NCBI RefSeq assembly: GCF_000737515.1
Contig: NZ_CP006587.1
Location: 3,095,001 to 3,159,000 of the forward strand
Direction: 5' to 3'
From: Hymenobacter sp. APR13
GTDB lineage: Bacteria > Bacteroidota > Bacteroidia > Cytophagales > Hymenobacteraceae
DNA length: 64,000 nucleotides
Shown here: positions 44,792 through 53,139 of the stretch, in pieces
Layout of the letters: each line of letters opens with the position of its first letter
Position numbering within the stretch: position 1 is the stretch's first letter
Notes under the pieces: generated by a model
The model's database searches: none
What the model was told of the DNA's origin: nothing
The model's input: only the letters and a program-made list of their open reading frames with translations
Program-made: the position numbers and the translations under genes

Positions 44792-47700
44792 ATGCAAGAG
44801 TCGCCCAAGTACTGGAAGGGAATTGAGGAACTGGAGAACTCACCGGAGTTCATGAAGAATGCACTCACCGAGTTTGCAGACTTCCTGCCGGTGAAGGAAA
44901 CCTATGGCTCTTCCGACGCTACGGTAGCCCCGCGCCGCGACTTCCTCAAGCTCATGGGCTTCGGCCTGGCCGCCGCTACCCTCGCCAGCTGCGAAACCCC
45001 CATCAAAAAGGCTATTCCTTACCTGAATAAGCCGGAAGAAGTAGATCCAGGCATCGCCAACTTCTACGCTTCCACTTATTTCACGGGCCAGGACTACAAC
45101 AGCGTGCTGGTGAAGACCCGCGAGGGTCGTCCGATCAAGCTGGAAGGCAACCCCGAGTCGCCGATTACGCGTGGTGGCCTGTCGGCCCGCGCCCAGGCTT
45201 CGGTTCTGAGCCTCTACGACGGTGCTCGTCTGCAGCACTTCGCTATCAAAGGCGCGAAGAAGGACAAAGACCAGGTTGACCAGGAAATCCGCACGGCTCT
45301 GGCCGCGGGTGGACGCGTCGCCATCGTGTCGCCGACCATCATCAGCCCCAGCACCAAGAAAGTTATTGCTGAATTCGCGAGCCGCTATGCTGGTACCGAG
45401 CACGTCATGTATGACGTGAATTCGGCTTCGGGCCTGCTCCGCGCCAATGGCGGGGTGCTACCCAGCTACGATTTCAGCAAAGCCGACATTATTGTAAGCC
45501 TCGGTGCCGACTTCCTCGGTACCTGGATTTCGCCAGTAGAATTCGCGCGCCAGTACGTGACCAACCGCAAGGTTAGCTCCGACAAGCGCTCCATGTCGCG
45601 CCACTACCAGTTCGAAAGCGCCCTGACCCTGACCGGCTCCAACGCCGATGTACGGGTGCCGGTGAAGCCTTCGGAAATGGGCGCTACCGCCATTGCCCTC
45701 TACAACGGTATTGCTGGCGGCGCTGCTGCTGGCAGCCCACAGCTAAAAAAGGCCGTTGCTGACCTGAAAGCAGCTGGCAGCCGTGGCCTCGTGGTTTCAG
45801 GTTCCAACGACCCGGCTGTTCAGGCCCTCGTTACCGCCATCAACCAGAGCCTCGGCAGTGCTGCCGTCGACGTGTCCACGCCCTCGATGGTGCGCCAGGG
45901 CGACGACGCCCGCATGGACCGGCTGGTGAAGGATATCATCGGTGGCCAGATTGCTACGGTGATTTTCTACCACGCCAACCCTGTGTTCGACCACCCCATG
46001 GGTGCTCAGTTGGCCGAAGCGCTGAAAGGTGGCAAAGTGAAAACCACCATTTCGCTGAACGACCGTCTCGACGAAACCGGCAGCCTGTGCACCTACGCCG
46101 CTCCCGACCACCACTGGATGGAGTCGTGGAACGACTACGAGCCGAAGCGTGGCTACCTGAGCCTGGCCCAGCCGGTGATTTCACCGCTGTTTGCCACGCG
46201 TCAGGCGCAGGATTCGCTGCTGACTTGGGCCGGTAACCCAACCAGCTATTACAACTACCTCCGCACTCAGTGGCAGGCCATAACCGGCGGTGATGCCAAA
46301 GCCTGGGACAAGGCTGTACACGATGGTGTAGCCATGGGCTCGGCCTTGGCTGCTACTCCTGCACAAGGTGCTGCTATGGGTGCCGCCGAAGCCATCAGCG
46401 CTATCAATTCGGCTCCCAAGCTCACGGGCACGGAGCTTTTTATCTACGAGAAAGTAGGCGTGGGCAACGGCTCGGAAGGCAACAACCCCTGGCTGCAGGA
46501 GCTGCCCGACCCGGTATCGAAAGCCACCTGGGGCAACTACGTGGCCGTGCCGCGCAAGATGGCCGAGGAAAAAGGCTGGGCCCAAGGCGACGTGCTGAAA
46601 GTAACGGCCAATGGCAAGTCCATTGAGCTGCCCGTACTGATTCAGCCCGGCCAGGCCGCTGGCTCGGTTTCGATTGCCCTTGGCTACGGCCGCACGAAAG
46701 CTGGCAAAGTAGGCGACAAAGTAGGGGAGAACGTACTGCCCTTGGCAGTAATGCGCAACGGTGCTGTTCAGTACTCCAACTCGGTGACGCTGGAGAAAAC
46801 CGGTGCTACCTCGCCTATCGCCCAGACCCAGACCCACCACACCATCATGGACCGCAAGCCGGTGGTGCAGGAGTCGACGCTGGCCCAGTACATCAAAAAC
46901 CCGAAAGAGGTAACCGAGTACGAGCTGCTCACGACGCCGGAAGGCAACGTGAAACCTAATAAGGTTTCGCTGTGGCAGGACTATGAGTACAAGAACCACC
47001 ACTGGGGCATGGCCATCGACCTCAACTCCTGCATCGGCTGCGGCTCGTGCGTAGTTGGGTGCCAGGCTGAAAACAACGTGGCCGTAGTAGGCAAGCAGGA
47101 GGTTATCAACCGCCGCGAGATGCACTGGATGCGCATCGACCGCTACTACAGCTCCGACGCCAGCAAGGAGGACTTCGAAACCAAAGGCAAGCTGGCGACC
47201 TACGCCGCTATGGAAGACCCTTCCGAGAACCCCTCGGTTATCTTCCAGCCGATGATGTGCCAGCACTGCAACCACGCTCCGTGCGAAACGGTGTGCCCCG
47301 TACTGGCTACCACCCACAGCTCGGAAGGTCTCAACCAGATGACCTACAACCGTTGCGTTGGTACCCGCTATTGCGCTAACAACTGCCCGTACAAGGTGCG
47401 TCGCTTCAACTGGTTCTCGTACTACTCCAACGAGAAGTTCGAAGCCGTGAACGGCCACATGTTCACCGACCTCGGCCGCATGGTGCTGAACCCGGACGTA
47501 ACGGTACGTGCCCGTGGTGTGATGGAGAAATGCTCGCTCTGCGTGCAGCGTATCCAGCTCGGCAAGCTCGAAGCCAAAAAGGAAAAGCGTCGTCCGAAGG
47601 ATGGCGAGATTGTTTCGGCCTGCGCCCAGTCCTGCCCCACGCAGGCTATCGTATTCGGCGACATGCGTGACCCCGAGTCGCGTCTGTCCAAGCTGTTGCG

Positions 47701-47809
47701 TCGGGAAGACGGTGAGCGTGCGTTCCACGTGCTCGACGCCATCAACGTGCAGCCGAACATGACCTATTTGACGAAAATCCGCAACACGGAAGAAGTTCGC
47801 AACGCGTAA
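44792..47809 (+). CDS. actB: Alternative complex III subunit ActB (iron-sulfur protein)
   Basis: 1005 residues. A twin-arginine-like signal RRDFLKLMGFGLAAATLASC (48-67) lies well inside, after an N-terminal extension, and ends in a lipobox cysteine. The middle resembles a molybdopterin oxidoreductase that has lost its cofactor, as known for ActB. The C-terminal ferredoxin-like part (about 745-960) has CIGCGSCVVGCQAENN, MCQHCNHAPCETVCP, YCANNCPYK, CSLCVQRI and CAQSCPTQA, enough for four clusters. It accepts electrons from the quinol site and passes them to ActA. 154 bases after actA. Confidence 0.95.
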   Translation: MQESPKYWKGIEELENSPEFMKNALTEFADFLPVKETYGSSDATVAPRRDFLKLMGFGLAAATLASCETPIKKAIPYLNKPEEVDPGIANFYASTYFTGQDYNSVLVKTREGRPIKLEGNPESPITRGGLSARAQASVLSLYDGARLQHFAIKGAKKDKDQVDQEIRTALAAGGRVAIVSPTIISPSTKKVIAEFASRYAGTEHVMYDVNSASGLLRANGGVLPSYDFSKADIIVSLGADFLGTWISPVEFARQYVTNRKVSSDKRSMSRHYQFESALTLTGSNADVRVPVKPSEMGATAIALYNGIAGGAAAGSPQLKKAVADLKAAGSRGLVVSGSNDPAVQALVTAINQSLGSAAVDVSTPSMVRQGDDARMDRLVKDIIGGQIATVIFYHANPVFDHPMGAQLAEALKGGKVKTTISLNDRLDETGSLCTYAAPDHHWMESWNDYEPKRGYLSLAQPVISPLFATRQAQDSLLTWAGNPTSYYNYLRTQWQAITGGDAKAWDKAVHDGVAMGSALAATPAQGAAMGAAEAISAINSAPKLTGTELFIYEKVGVGNGSEGNNPWLQELPDPVSKATWGNYVAVPRKMAEEKGWAQGDVLKVTANGKSIELPVLIQPGQAAGSVSIALGYGRTKAGKVGDKVGENVLPLAVMRNGAVQYSNSVTLEKTGATSPIAQTQTHHTIMDRKPVVQESTLAQYIKNPKEVTEYELLTTPEGNVKPNKVSLWQDYEYKNHHWGMAIDLNSCIGCGSCVVGCQAENNVAVVGKQEVINRREMHWMRIDRYYSSDASKEDFETKGKLATYAAMEDPSENPSVIFQPMMCQHCNHAPCETVCPVLATTHSSEGLNQMTYNRCVGTRYCANNCPYKVRRFNWFSYYSNEKFEAVNGHMFTDLGRMVLNPDVTVRARGVMEKCSLCVQRIQLGKLEAKKEKRRPKDGEIVSACAQSCPTQAIVFGDMRDPESRLSKLLRREDGERAFHVLDAINVQPNMTYLTKIRNTEEVRNA

Positions 47810-47812
47810 ATC

Positions 47813-47911
47813 AGTAGTTGGGGGCTTGGGAGTTTGGGGTCTTGGTTTTACCAGATACCACTGCCGCAAAAAGCTGAGCCCCTAAGTTCCCAAGACCCAA
47901 AATTCTAAAAC
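47813..47911. repeat. Word-repeat palindrome between actB and actC
   Basis: The left arm repeats TTGGGGGCTTGGGAGTTTGG-type words; the right arm carries GCCCCTAAGTTCCCAAGACC. The arms are complementary over about 25-30 bases around an unrelated centre. The G-poor arm stands directly before the actC ATG. Confidence 0.75.
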
Positions 47912-47912
47912 T

Positions 47913-49370
47913 ATGCAGCACGTATCGCCTGTACGGGAGCCGCTCGTAACCGGGGGGAAAACGTACCACGACGTCACTCAGGACGTGTGCCGCCAGGTAG
48001 AAGCCGCTCCCAACGTCCGTTGGATGGCCGCCCTGGCCGTGGCTCTCTTCTTCCTTGGCGTATTCTTCTACTCCGTGTACCGCACCTTGTGGTACGGCAT
48101 CGGCGAATGGGGCCTGAACAAAACCGTTGGCTGGGCCTGGGACATCACCAACTTCGTATGGTGGGTAGGTATCGGCCACGCCGGCACCCTGATTTCGGCA
48201 GTACTGCTGCTGTTCCGCCAGAAGTGGCGTACCTCCATCAACCGGGCTGCTGAGGCCATGACCATTTTCGCAGTAATCTGCGCGGCCATGTTCCCGGTAC
48301 TGCACATGGGCCGTCCTTGGCTCGCCTTCTATGTGTTCCCGCTGCAGAACACGCTGGGCTCGCTGTGGGTGAACTTCAATTCGCCGCTCCTCTGGGACGT
48401 ATTCGCCATCTCGACCTACTTCACGGTGTCGCTGGTGTTCTGGTACACGGGTCTGGTACCTGACTTCGCCACCATCCGTGACCGGGCTAAAGGTCCGATT
48501 GCCAAAGTAGCTTACTCGCTGCTGAGCATGGGCTGGAAAGGCTCGGCCAAGCACTGGAGCCGCTACGAAACGGTGTCGTTGATTCTGGCAGGTGTTTCGA
48601 CCCCGCTGGTACTCTCGGTACACACCATCGTATCGATGGACTTTGCCACCTCGGTAGTACCAGGCTGGCACACCACCATCTTCCCTCCCTACTTCGTAGC
48701 GGGCGCTATCTTCTCGGGTTTCGCCATGGTACTGACGCTGATGCTCATTACCCGCGTAGTATTCAAGCTGGAAGACTACATCACGCTGGAGCACATTGCC
48801 CTCATGAACAAAATCATGATGGTGACCGGCTCGATCGTAGGGGTAGCCTACATCACCGAGTTCTTCATTGCTTGGTACTCGGGCGTTGAGTTCGAGCAGT
48901 ACGCCTTCATCAACCGCGCAACCGGTCCTTACTGGTGGGCTTACTGGTCGATGATGACCTGCAACGTAATTACGCCTCAGCTGGTGTGGATTCGTCGGGT
49001 GCGCTACAGCATTCCGCTGACGTTCATCCTGTCGATCATCGTAAACATCGGTATGTGGTTCGAGCGTTTCGTGATTATCGTAACCTCGCTGCACCGCGAC
49101 TACCTGCCATCGAGCTGGGCTATGTTCTCGCCTAGCATCATCGACATCGGTATCTATGTTGGTACGCTGGGTCTATTCTTCACCTTGTTCCTGCTGTTTG
49201 CCAAGTTCTTCCCAGTAATCAACATGGCAGAAGTAAAGTCGGTACTGAAGTACACGGTCGATAACGGCCCGACGTACACCGGCCACGACCCGCATCACCA
49301 CGCAGTTCATCAACCCGCCACCCACGGCGTGCCGGCTTCGGCTCCCATAAACTACGATAAGCATGACTAA
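47913..49370 (+). CDS. actC: Alternative complex III subunit ActC (NrfD/PsrC-like membrane protein)
   Basis: 485 residues with about ten TM helices. The PsrC/NrfD fold is shown by WVGIGHAGTLISAVLLLFRQ, the H-containing helix AAMFPVLHMGRPW, and SVHTIVSMDFATSVVPGWHT. It holds one quinol site of the complex, together with ActB. It overlaps actD by 8 bases. The C-terminus is His-rich (HDPHHHAVHQPATH). Confidence 0.95.
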   Translation: MQHVSPVREPLVTGGKTYHDVTQDVCRQVEAAPNVRWMAALAVALFFLGVFFYSVYRTLWYGIGEWGLNKTVGWAWDITNFVWWVGIGHAGTLISAVLLLFRQKWRTSINRAAEAMTIFAVICAAMFPVLHMGRPWLAFYVFPLQNTLGSLWVNFNSPLLWDVFAISTYFTVSLVFWYTGLVPDFATIRDRAKGPIAKVAYSLLSMGWKGSAKHWSRYETVSLILAGVSTPLVLSVHTIVSMDFATSVVPGWHTTIFPPYFVAGAIFSGFAMVLTLMLITRVVFKLEDYITLEHIALMNKIMMVTGSIVGVAYITEFFIAWYSGVEFEQYAFINRATGPYWWAYWSMMTCNVITPQLVWIRRVRYSIPLTFILSIIVNIGMWFERFVIIVTSLHRDYLPSSWAMFSPSIIDIGIYVGTLGLFFTLFLLFAKFFPVINMAEVKSVLKYTVDNGPTYTGHDPHHHAVHQPATHGVPASAPINYDKHD

Positions 49371-49887
49371 GCGCTTCGCCCTCGGCATCTTCGAAGACGA
49401 AGACGTGCTGCTGCACGCCGTTGAAAACGTCCGCGAAGCGGGCGTGAAAATCTACGAAGTCTTCACCCCGTTCCCCATCCACGGCATCGACGATGCCCTC
49501 GGCATCGAACGGTCGCGGCTGCCCATCGCCGCGTTCTTCTACGGGCTGGTTGGTCTGTGCTTCGCCCTGTGGCTGCAGATCTACACGCTCGGTTTCGACT
49601 GGCCGATGATCATCGGTGGTAAGCCGCACATCGCGTTGCCGGCCTTCATTCCGGTATCCTTCGAATTGACGGTATTCTTCTGCTGCCATGGCATGGTGAT
49701 TACCTTCTATACCATCAGCAAGCTGTACCCCCGCTGGAAGACGCCCGTTCTGGACGTGCGCTCCACCGACGACAAGTTTGTGATGGCCATCGAACTGAAC
49801 GAGAAGACCGACCTGAACCATCTGACGCAGCTGCTGCGCGCCAACGGCGCCTCAGAGGTGAACGAAAAAGAAATGACCAAATTCTAA
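49363..49887 (+). CDS. actD: Alternative complex III subunit ActD (DUF3341)
   Basis: 174 residues. The cytoplasmic N-terminal region (FALGIFEDEDVLLHAVENVR) is followed by two TM helices (about 55-78 and 96-118) and a C-terminal soluble part. This is the DUF3341 family, a membrane subunit of ACIII. It starts 8 bases inside actC and its TAATG stop-start overlaps actE, indicating translational coupling. Confidence 0.94.
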   Translation: MTKRFALGIFEDEDVLLHAVENVREAGVKIYEVFTPFPIHGIDDALGIERSRLPIAAFFYGLVGLCFALWLQIYTLGFDWPMIIGGKPHIALPAFIPVSFELTVFFCCHGMVITFYTISKLYPRWKTPVLDVRSTDDKFVMAIELNEKTDLNHLTQLLRANGASEVNEKEMTKF

Positions 49888-50636
49888 TGACGCATTCGCT
49901 GAAACTAGGTCTGCAAGCGTCGGCAATTCTGTTTGCCTCGGTGCTGACCACCGGCTGCAACCGCGCCGATGATCCTGGCATTGAGTACGCTCCGGAGATG
50001 TACGAATCTATTCCGTACGACCCCCTGCGTCAGGTGAATGCCAATACGGTAAACCCGATGGGCATCAACGAGCGCACCCCCGTGGTGGGCACCGTGGCCC
50101 GCGGCAAAGCCGAGTATTACTCACACATCGCCAAAGACGATGTGGCTACTGCTGAAACCAAGCTGCGCAACCCGTACTCCTATACCAAGGAGAATTTGGA
50201 GGAAGGCAAGTCGCTGTATGTGCGCAACTGCCAGCACTGCCACGGTGAGCAGGGCGACGGCCAAGGTCCGGTAGGCATCAAGTTCAAAGGTGTACCGAAC
50301 TACTCGGCTGGCGCTTACAAAACCATGAACGACGGGCACATCTACCACGTCATTCAATGGGGCCGCAACCGCATGATGCCGCACGGCTCGCAGGTAAACC
50401 CTGAAGAGCGCTGGAAGATTGCCATGTACGTTCGCGCACTGCAACTGGGCAAAGGTGCTGATGGCGTAGCCGACCTGCTGAAAGCCAACGGCGCCTCAGC
50501 TGCTGGTGTAGCCGCAGCCGACTCGTCGCAGACCACTGACACGCAAACGCAGGCGCCTGTTCAGGAAGCGCAGGCAGACAAAGGCTCGGAAACTCCGGGC
50601 CAAGGAGACCAGGCACGTAACGGCACCGCAAACTAA
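49887..50636 (+). CDS. actE: Alternative complex III subunit ActE (monoheme cytochrome c lipoprotein)
   Basis: 249 residues. A lipoprotein signal ends LTTGC (C24). A cytochrome c fold follows with the heme motif CQHCH in YVRNCQHCHGEQGDGQGP, and the methionine ligand probably in NRMMPHGSQ. The C-terminal about 60 residues are a low-complexity Q/A/D tail. ActE passes electrons onwards, to the oxidase or a carrier. It starts on the last base of actD and is followed by actF after 6 bases. Confidence 0.94.
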   Translation: MTHSLKLGLQASAILFASVLTTGCNRADDPGIEYAPEMYESIPYDPLRQVNANTVNPMGINERTPVVGTVARGKAEYYSHIAKDDVATAETKLRNPYSYTKENLEEGKSLYVRNCQHCHGEQGDGQGPVGIKFKGVPNYSAGAYKTMNDGHIYHVIQWGRNRMMPHGSQVNPEERWKIAMYVRALQLGKGADGVADLLKANGASAAGVAAADSSQTTDTQTQAPVQEAQADKGSETPGQGDQARNGTAN

Positions 50637-50642
50637 TCCACT

Positions 50643-51962
50643 ATGGCAACTCTGACGCAACACGAAGGCGTTACGGCGGAATACCTGGAGATTTCAGCCG
50701 GTACTCGCAAGAAATTCATGATGATCATCCTGGCGGGCGTTCTGCTGCTAGTGACGGGTCTGATTGTCGCTTACTTCAACATCGGCGCGGAGCACGCTGA
50801 AGGCGCTGCTGGTGCCCACGGTGCTACTGCTGGTCATGCAGGCGGCCACCACGGCAGCCCGCTTTGGCTGAAGCGCCTGATTGTAAGCCTTTGGCACAAC
50901 AACGTATTCTTCACCGGGGTATCGGTAGTGGGCACGGTATTCATGGCCATCCAATATGTAGCCTACGCCGGCTGGTCAGTTCTGATTAAGCGGGTATATG
51001 AGGCCCTCAGCGCCTGGGTAATTCCGGGCGGTGTGTTGATGGTTATCATCTTCTGCCTGGGCCTGATCAACAACGACATCTTCCACTGGACGGTGCCGGG
51101 CATAATGGAGAAGGGCAGCGAAACTTACGACGCCATCATTGCTGGTAAGTCGGGCTTCCTGAACATGCCGTTTTACCTGGGCCGCATGATCGTCTTCATT
51201 GCTATCTGGGCTTTCTTCACCAAAAAGCTGCGCGACCTGTCGCTGGCCGAAGACCTGAACGGCGGCACGGAGTATTTCCATAAGTGCATCAACGTATCGG
51301 CCCTGTTCCTCGTGCTGTTCGCCGTTTCCTCGTCGATTGCGGCCTGGGACTGGGTGATGTCGGTTGACGTACACTGGTTCTCGACCATGTTCGGCTGGTA
51401 CGTATTTGCCTCGTGGTGGGTATCGGGCATTGCTGCCACCACGCTGTGCACCATCCTGCTGAAGGATGCCGGCTACTTGCGCTGGGTTAAAGCAGGCCAC
51501 CTGCACGATCTGGGCAAGTTTATGTTCGGCTTCAGCATCTTCTGGACCTACGTATGGTTCTCGCAGTTCATGCTGATCTGGTACGCTAACCTTCCTGAGG
51601 AAGCTGTGTACTTCAACCAGCGCTTGGGCGGCTTCAACGGTCAGTACACATGGCTGTTCTTTTTCAACCTGCTCATCAACTTTGCCTTCCCTTTCCTTGT
51701 TCTGATGACGCGGGATGCAAAGCGCCAGATGATCATGCTGAAAATCGTTACCATCGCCATTCTGATTGGTCACTGGTTTGACTTCTATTTGATGATCATG
51801 CCTGCAACTATGCAGGAGAATAACGGGTTCATCATTGAGTTCGGGGTTGCGTTGGTGTTCCTGGGTAGCTTCCTGCTGCTCATGACTAAGCGACTGGCGC
51901 AAGCCTCGCTGGTGCCGCTGCACCATCCGTTCCTCGACGAGAGCGTGCATCACACCACCTAA
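50643..51962 (+). CDS. actF: Alternative complex III subunit ActF (NrfD-like membrane protein)
   Basis: 439 residues with about ten TM helices. A paralogue of ActC in fold: DVHWFSTMFGWYVFASWWVS, the segment YVWFSQFMLIWYANLPEE and FPFLVLMTRDAKRQ mark the ActF family. It has a His/Gly/Ala-rich loop near the first helix (HAEGAAGAHGATAGHAGGHH). It ends the act gene set; an inverted repeat separates it from coxB. Confidence 0.94.
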   Translation: MATLTQHEGVTAEYLEISAGTRKKFMMIILAGVLLLVTGLIVAYFNIGAEHAEGAAGAHGATAGHAGGHHGSPLWLKRLIVSLWHNNVFFTGVSVVGTVFMAIQYVAYAGWSVLIKRVYEALSAWVIPGGVLMVIIFCLGLINNDIFHWTVPGIMEKGSETYDAIIAGKSGFLNMPFYLGRMIVFIAIWAFFTKKLRDLSLAEDLNGGTEYFHKCINVSALFLVLFAVSSSIAAWDWVMSVDVHWFSTMFGWYVFASWWVSGIAATTLCTILLKDAGYLRWVKAGHLHDLGKFMFGFSIFWTYVWFSQFMLIWYANLPEEAVYFNQRLGGFNGQYTWLFFFNLLINFAFPFLVLMTRDAKRQMIMLKIVTIAILIGHWFDFYLMIMPATMQENNGFIIEFGVALVFLGSFLLLMTKRLAQASLVPLHHPFLDESVHHTT

Positions 51963-51975
51963 TCAGACATGAGTG

Positions 51976-52017
51976 CCGGCAGGGGAGAGGCAAATTCCTT
52001 TTGCTTCTCTCCTTGCC
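51976..52017 (+). other. Intercistronic hairpin between actF and coxB
   Basis: GGCAGGGGAGAGGCAAA (51978-51994) and TTTGCTTCTCTCCTTGCC (about 52000-52017) form a stem of about 16-18 bases with small imperfections and no T-run. It lies after the actF stop (51962), 33 bases before the coxB ATG. Confidence 0.65.
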
Positions 52018-52049
52018 AGCCTCGCAAATCTCACCTCTTTCCTTACCCA

Positions 52050-53111
52050 ATGACTGCTCTTGGTATTCTGCTGGTACTGGTGTTGCTGCTGGTCGTATTC
52101 GGCCTGCTGTTCCGCCTCCAGATTCTGACCTCGATTTTCTCTGGCAGCTCGGCCCGCGAATTTGGGATGAGCAACCGCGTCAACGCGGTGCTGATGATTG
52201 TCTTTATGGTAGTCGGTGGTGCGGCCTTCGCTTGGTCGTTCGGCGACAACTTCAATAAAATGAATCCGCCGATTGCCTCCGTTCACGGCTTGGCAACGGA
52301 GCGTATGTTCTGGACCACGATGATCATCATCGGCATCGTGTTTGTTCTGACGCAGGTAGCTTTGTTCTACTACTCCTACAAGTACCAGCAAAAGGAAGGT
52401 CGTCGGGCCTACTTCTTCCCCCATAACAACAAGATCGAAATCATCTGGACGGTAATTCCTGCCATTGTGATGGCAGGTCTGGTGTTTGCTGGCTGGAAAG
52501 AATGGACTCGTATCACCGGCCCGGCTCCCAAAGACTCGGTTGTGCTGGAAGTAATGGGCAAGCAGTTCAACTGGCTTGTACGCTACCCCGGCCGTGACCT
52601 TAAGCTCGGCGTAGTAAACTACCGCCTGATTGACGCCACCAACGAATTCGGCTTCGACCTGACCGATAAAACGGGTCTGGATGACTTTGTTGCTGGTGAG
52701 ATCCACGTGCCAAAAGGCCACCCTGTATTGCTGAAGATCCGCTCGCGCGACGTATTGCACGCAGTATATATGCCGCATTTCCGCGTGCAGATGTACGCAG
52801 TGCCTGGTATGCCAACCAAATTCTGGTTCACGCCTACCAAGACGACCGACGAGATGCGCGCCGAGCTGGGCAACCCCAAGTTCAACTATGAACTGGCTTG
52901 CAACCAGATCTGTGGCCGTGGTCACTTCGCCATGAAGCTCAACATCGTGGTGGACGAGCCGGACGACTACGTAGCCTGGTTTGGTCAGCAAAAATCTTTT
53001 TCTGAACAGAACCCAGATGTGCTGGCTTCTTTCAAACAGAAAGAGGAAAAGCTGGTTGTAAAAGAGGCTGCTGCCGCCGTGACGGTGCCTGCTGCCAACG
53101 CTTCACTCTAG
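52050..53111 (+). CDS. coxB: Cytochrome c oxidase subunit II
   Basis: 353 residues. Carries the CuA site of aa3 oxidase: HAVYMPHFRVQMYAVPGMP and the C-terminal CNQICGRGHFAMKL, with both cysteines, histidine and methionine. The protein has about four TM segments (near 2-20, 44-63, 85-106, 125-145), two more than the usual hairpin. It lacks a fused cytochrome c domain, so the oxidase is aa3, not caa3. The ATG at 52050 is chosen over one at 51969: the latter would put the hairpin in the coding region and add a polar stretch before the first helix. coxA follows after 28 bases. Confidence 0.94.
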   Translation: MTALGILLVLVLLLVVFGLLFRLQILTSIFSGSSAREFGMSNRVNAVLMIVFMVVGGAAFAWSFGDNFNKMNPPIASVHGLATERMFWTTMIIIGIVFVLTQVALFYYSYKYQQKEGRRAYFFPHNNKIEIIWTVIPAIVMAGLVFAGWKEWTRITGPAPKDSVVLEVMGKQFNWLVRYPGRDLKLGVVNYRLIDATNEFGFDLTDKTGLDDFVAGEIHVPKGHPVLLKIRSRDVLHAVYMPHFRVQMYAVPGMPTKFWFTPTKTTDEMRAELGNPKFNYELACNQICGRGHFAMKLNIVVDEPDDYVAWFGQQKSFSEQNPDVLASFKQKEEKLVVKEAAAAVTVPAANASL

Positions 53112-53139
53112 TTCAACGCAGTTAATTTGTACGCTTTTT

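Noticed and set aside
46181..49094. Long minus-strand open frames opposite actB and actC
   Set aside because: They lie over highly conserved genes, are His/Arg/Val-rich shadow translations, and have no domain signature.
52050..53111. caa3-type oxidase (subunit II fused to cytochrome c)
   Set aside because: No CxxCH motif occurs in the C-terminal part; the protein ends soon after the CuA domain.
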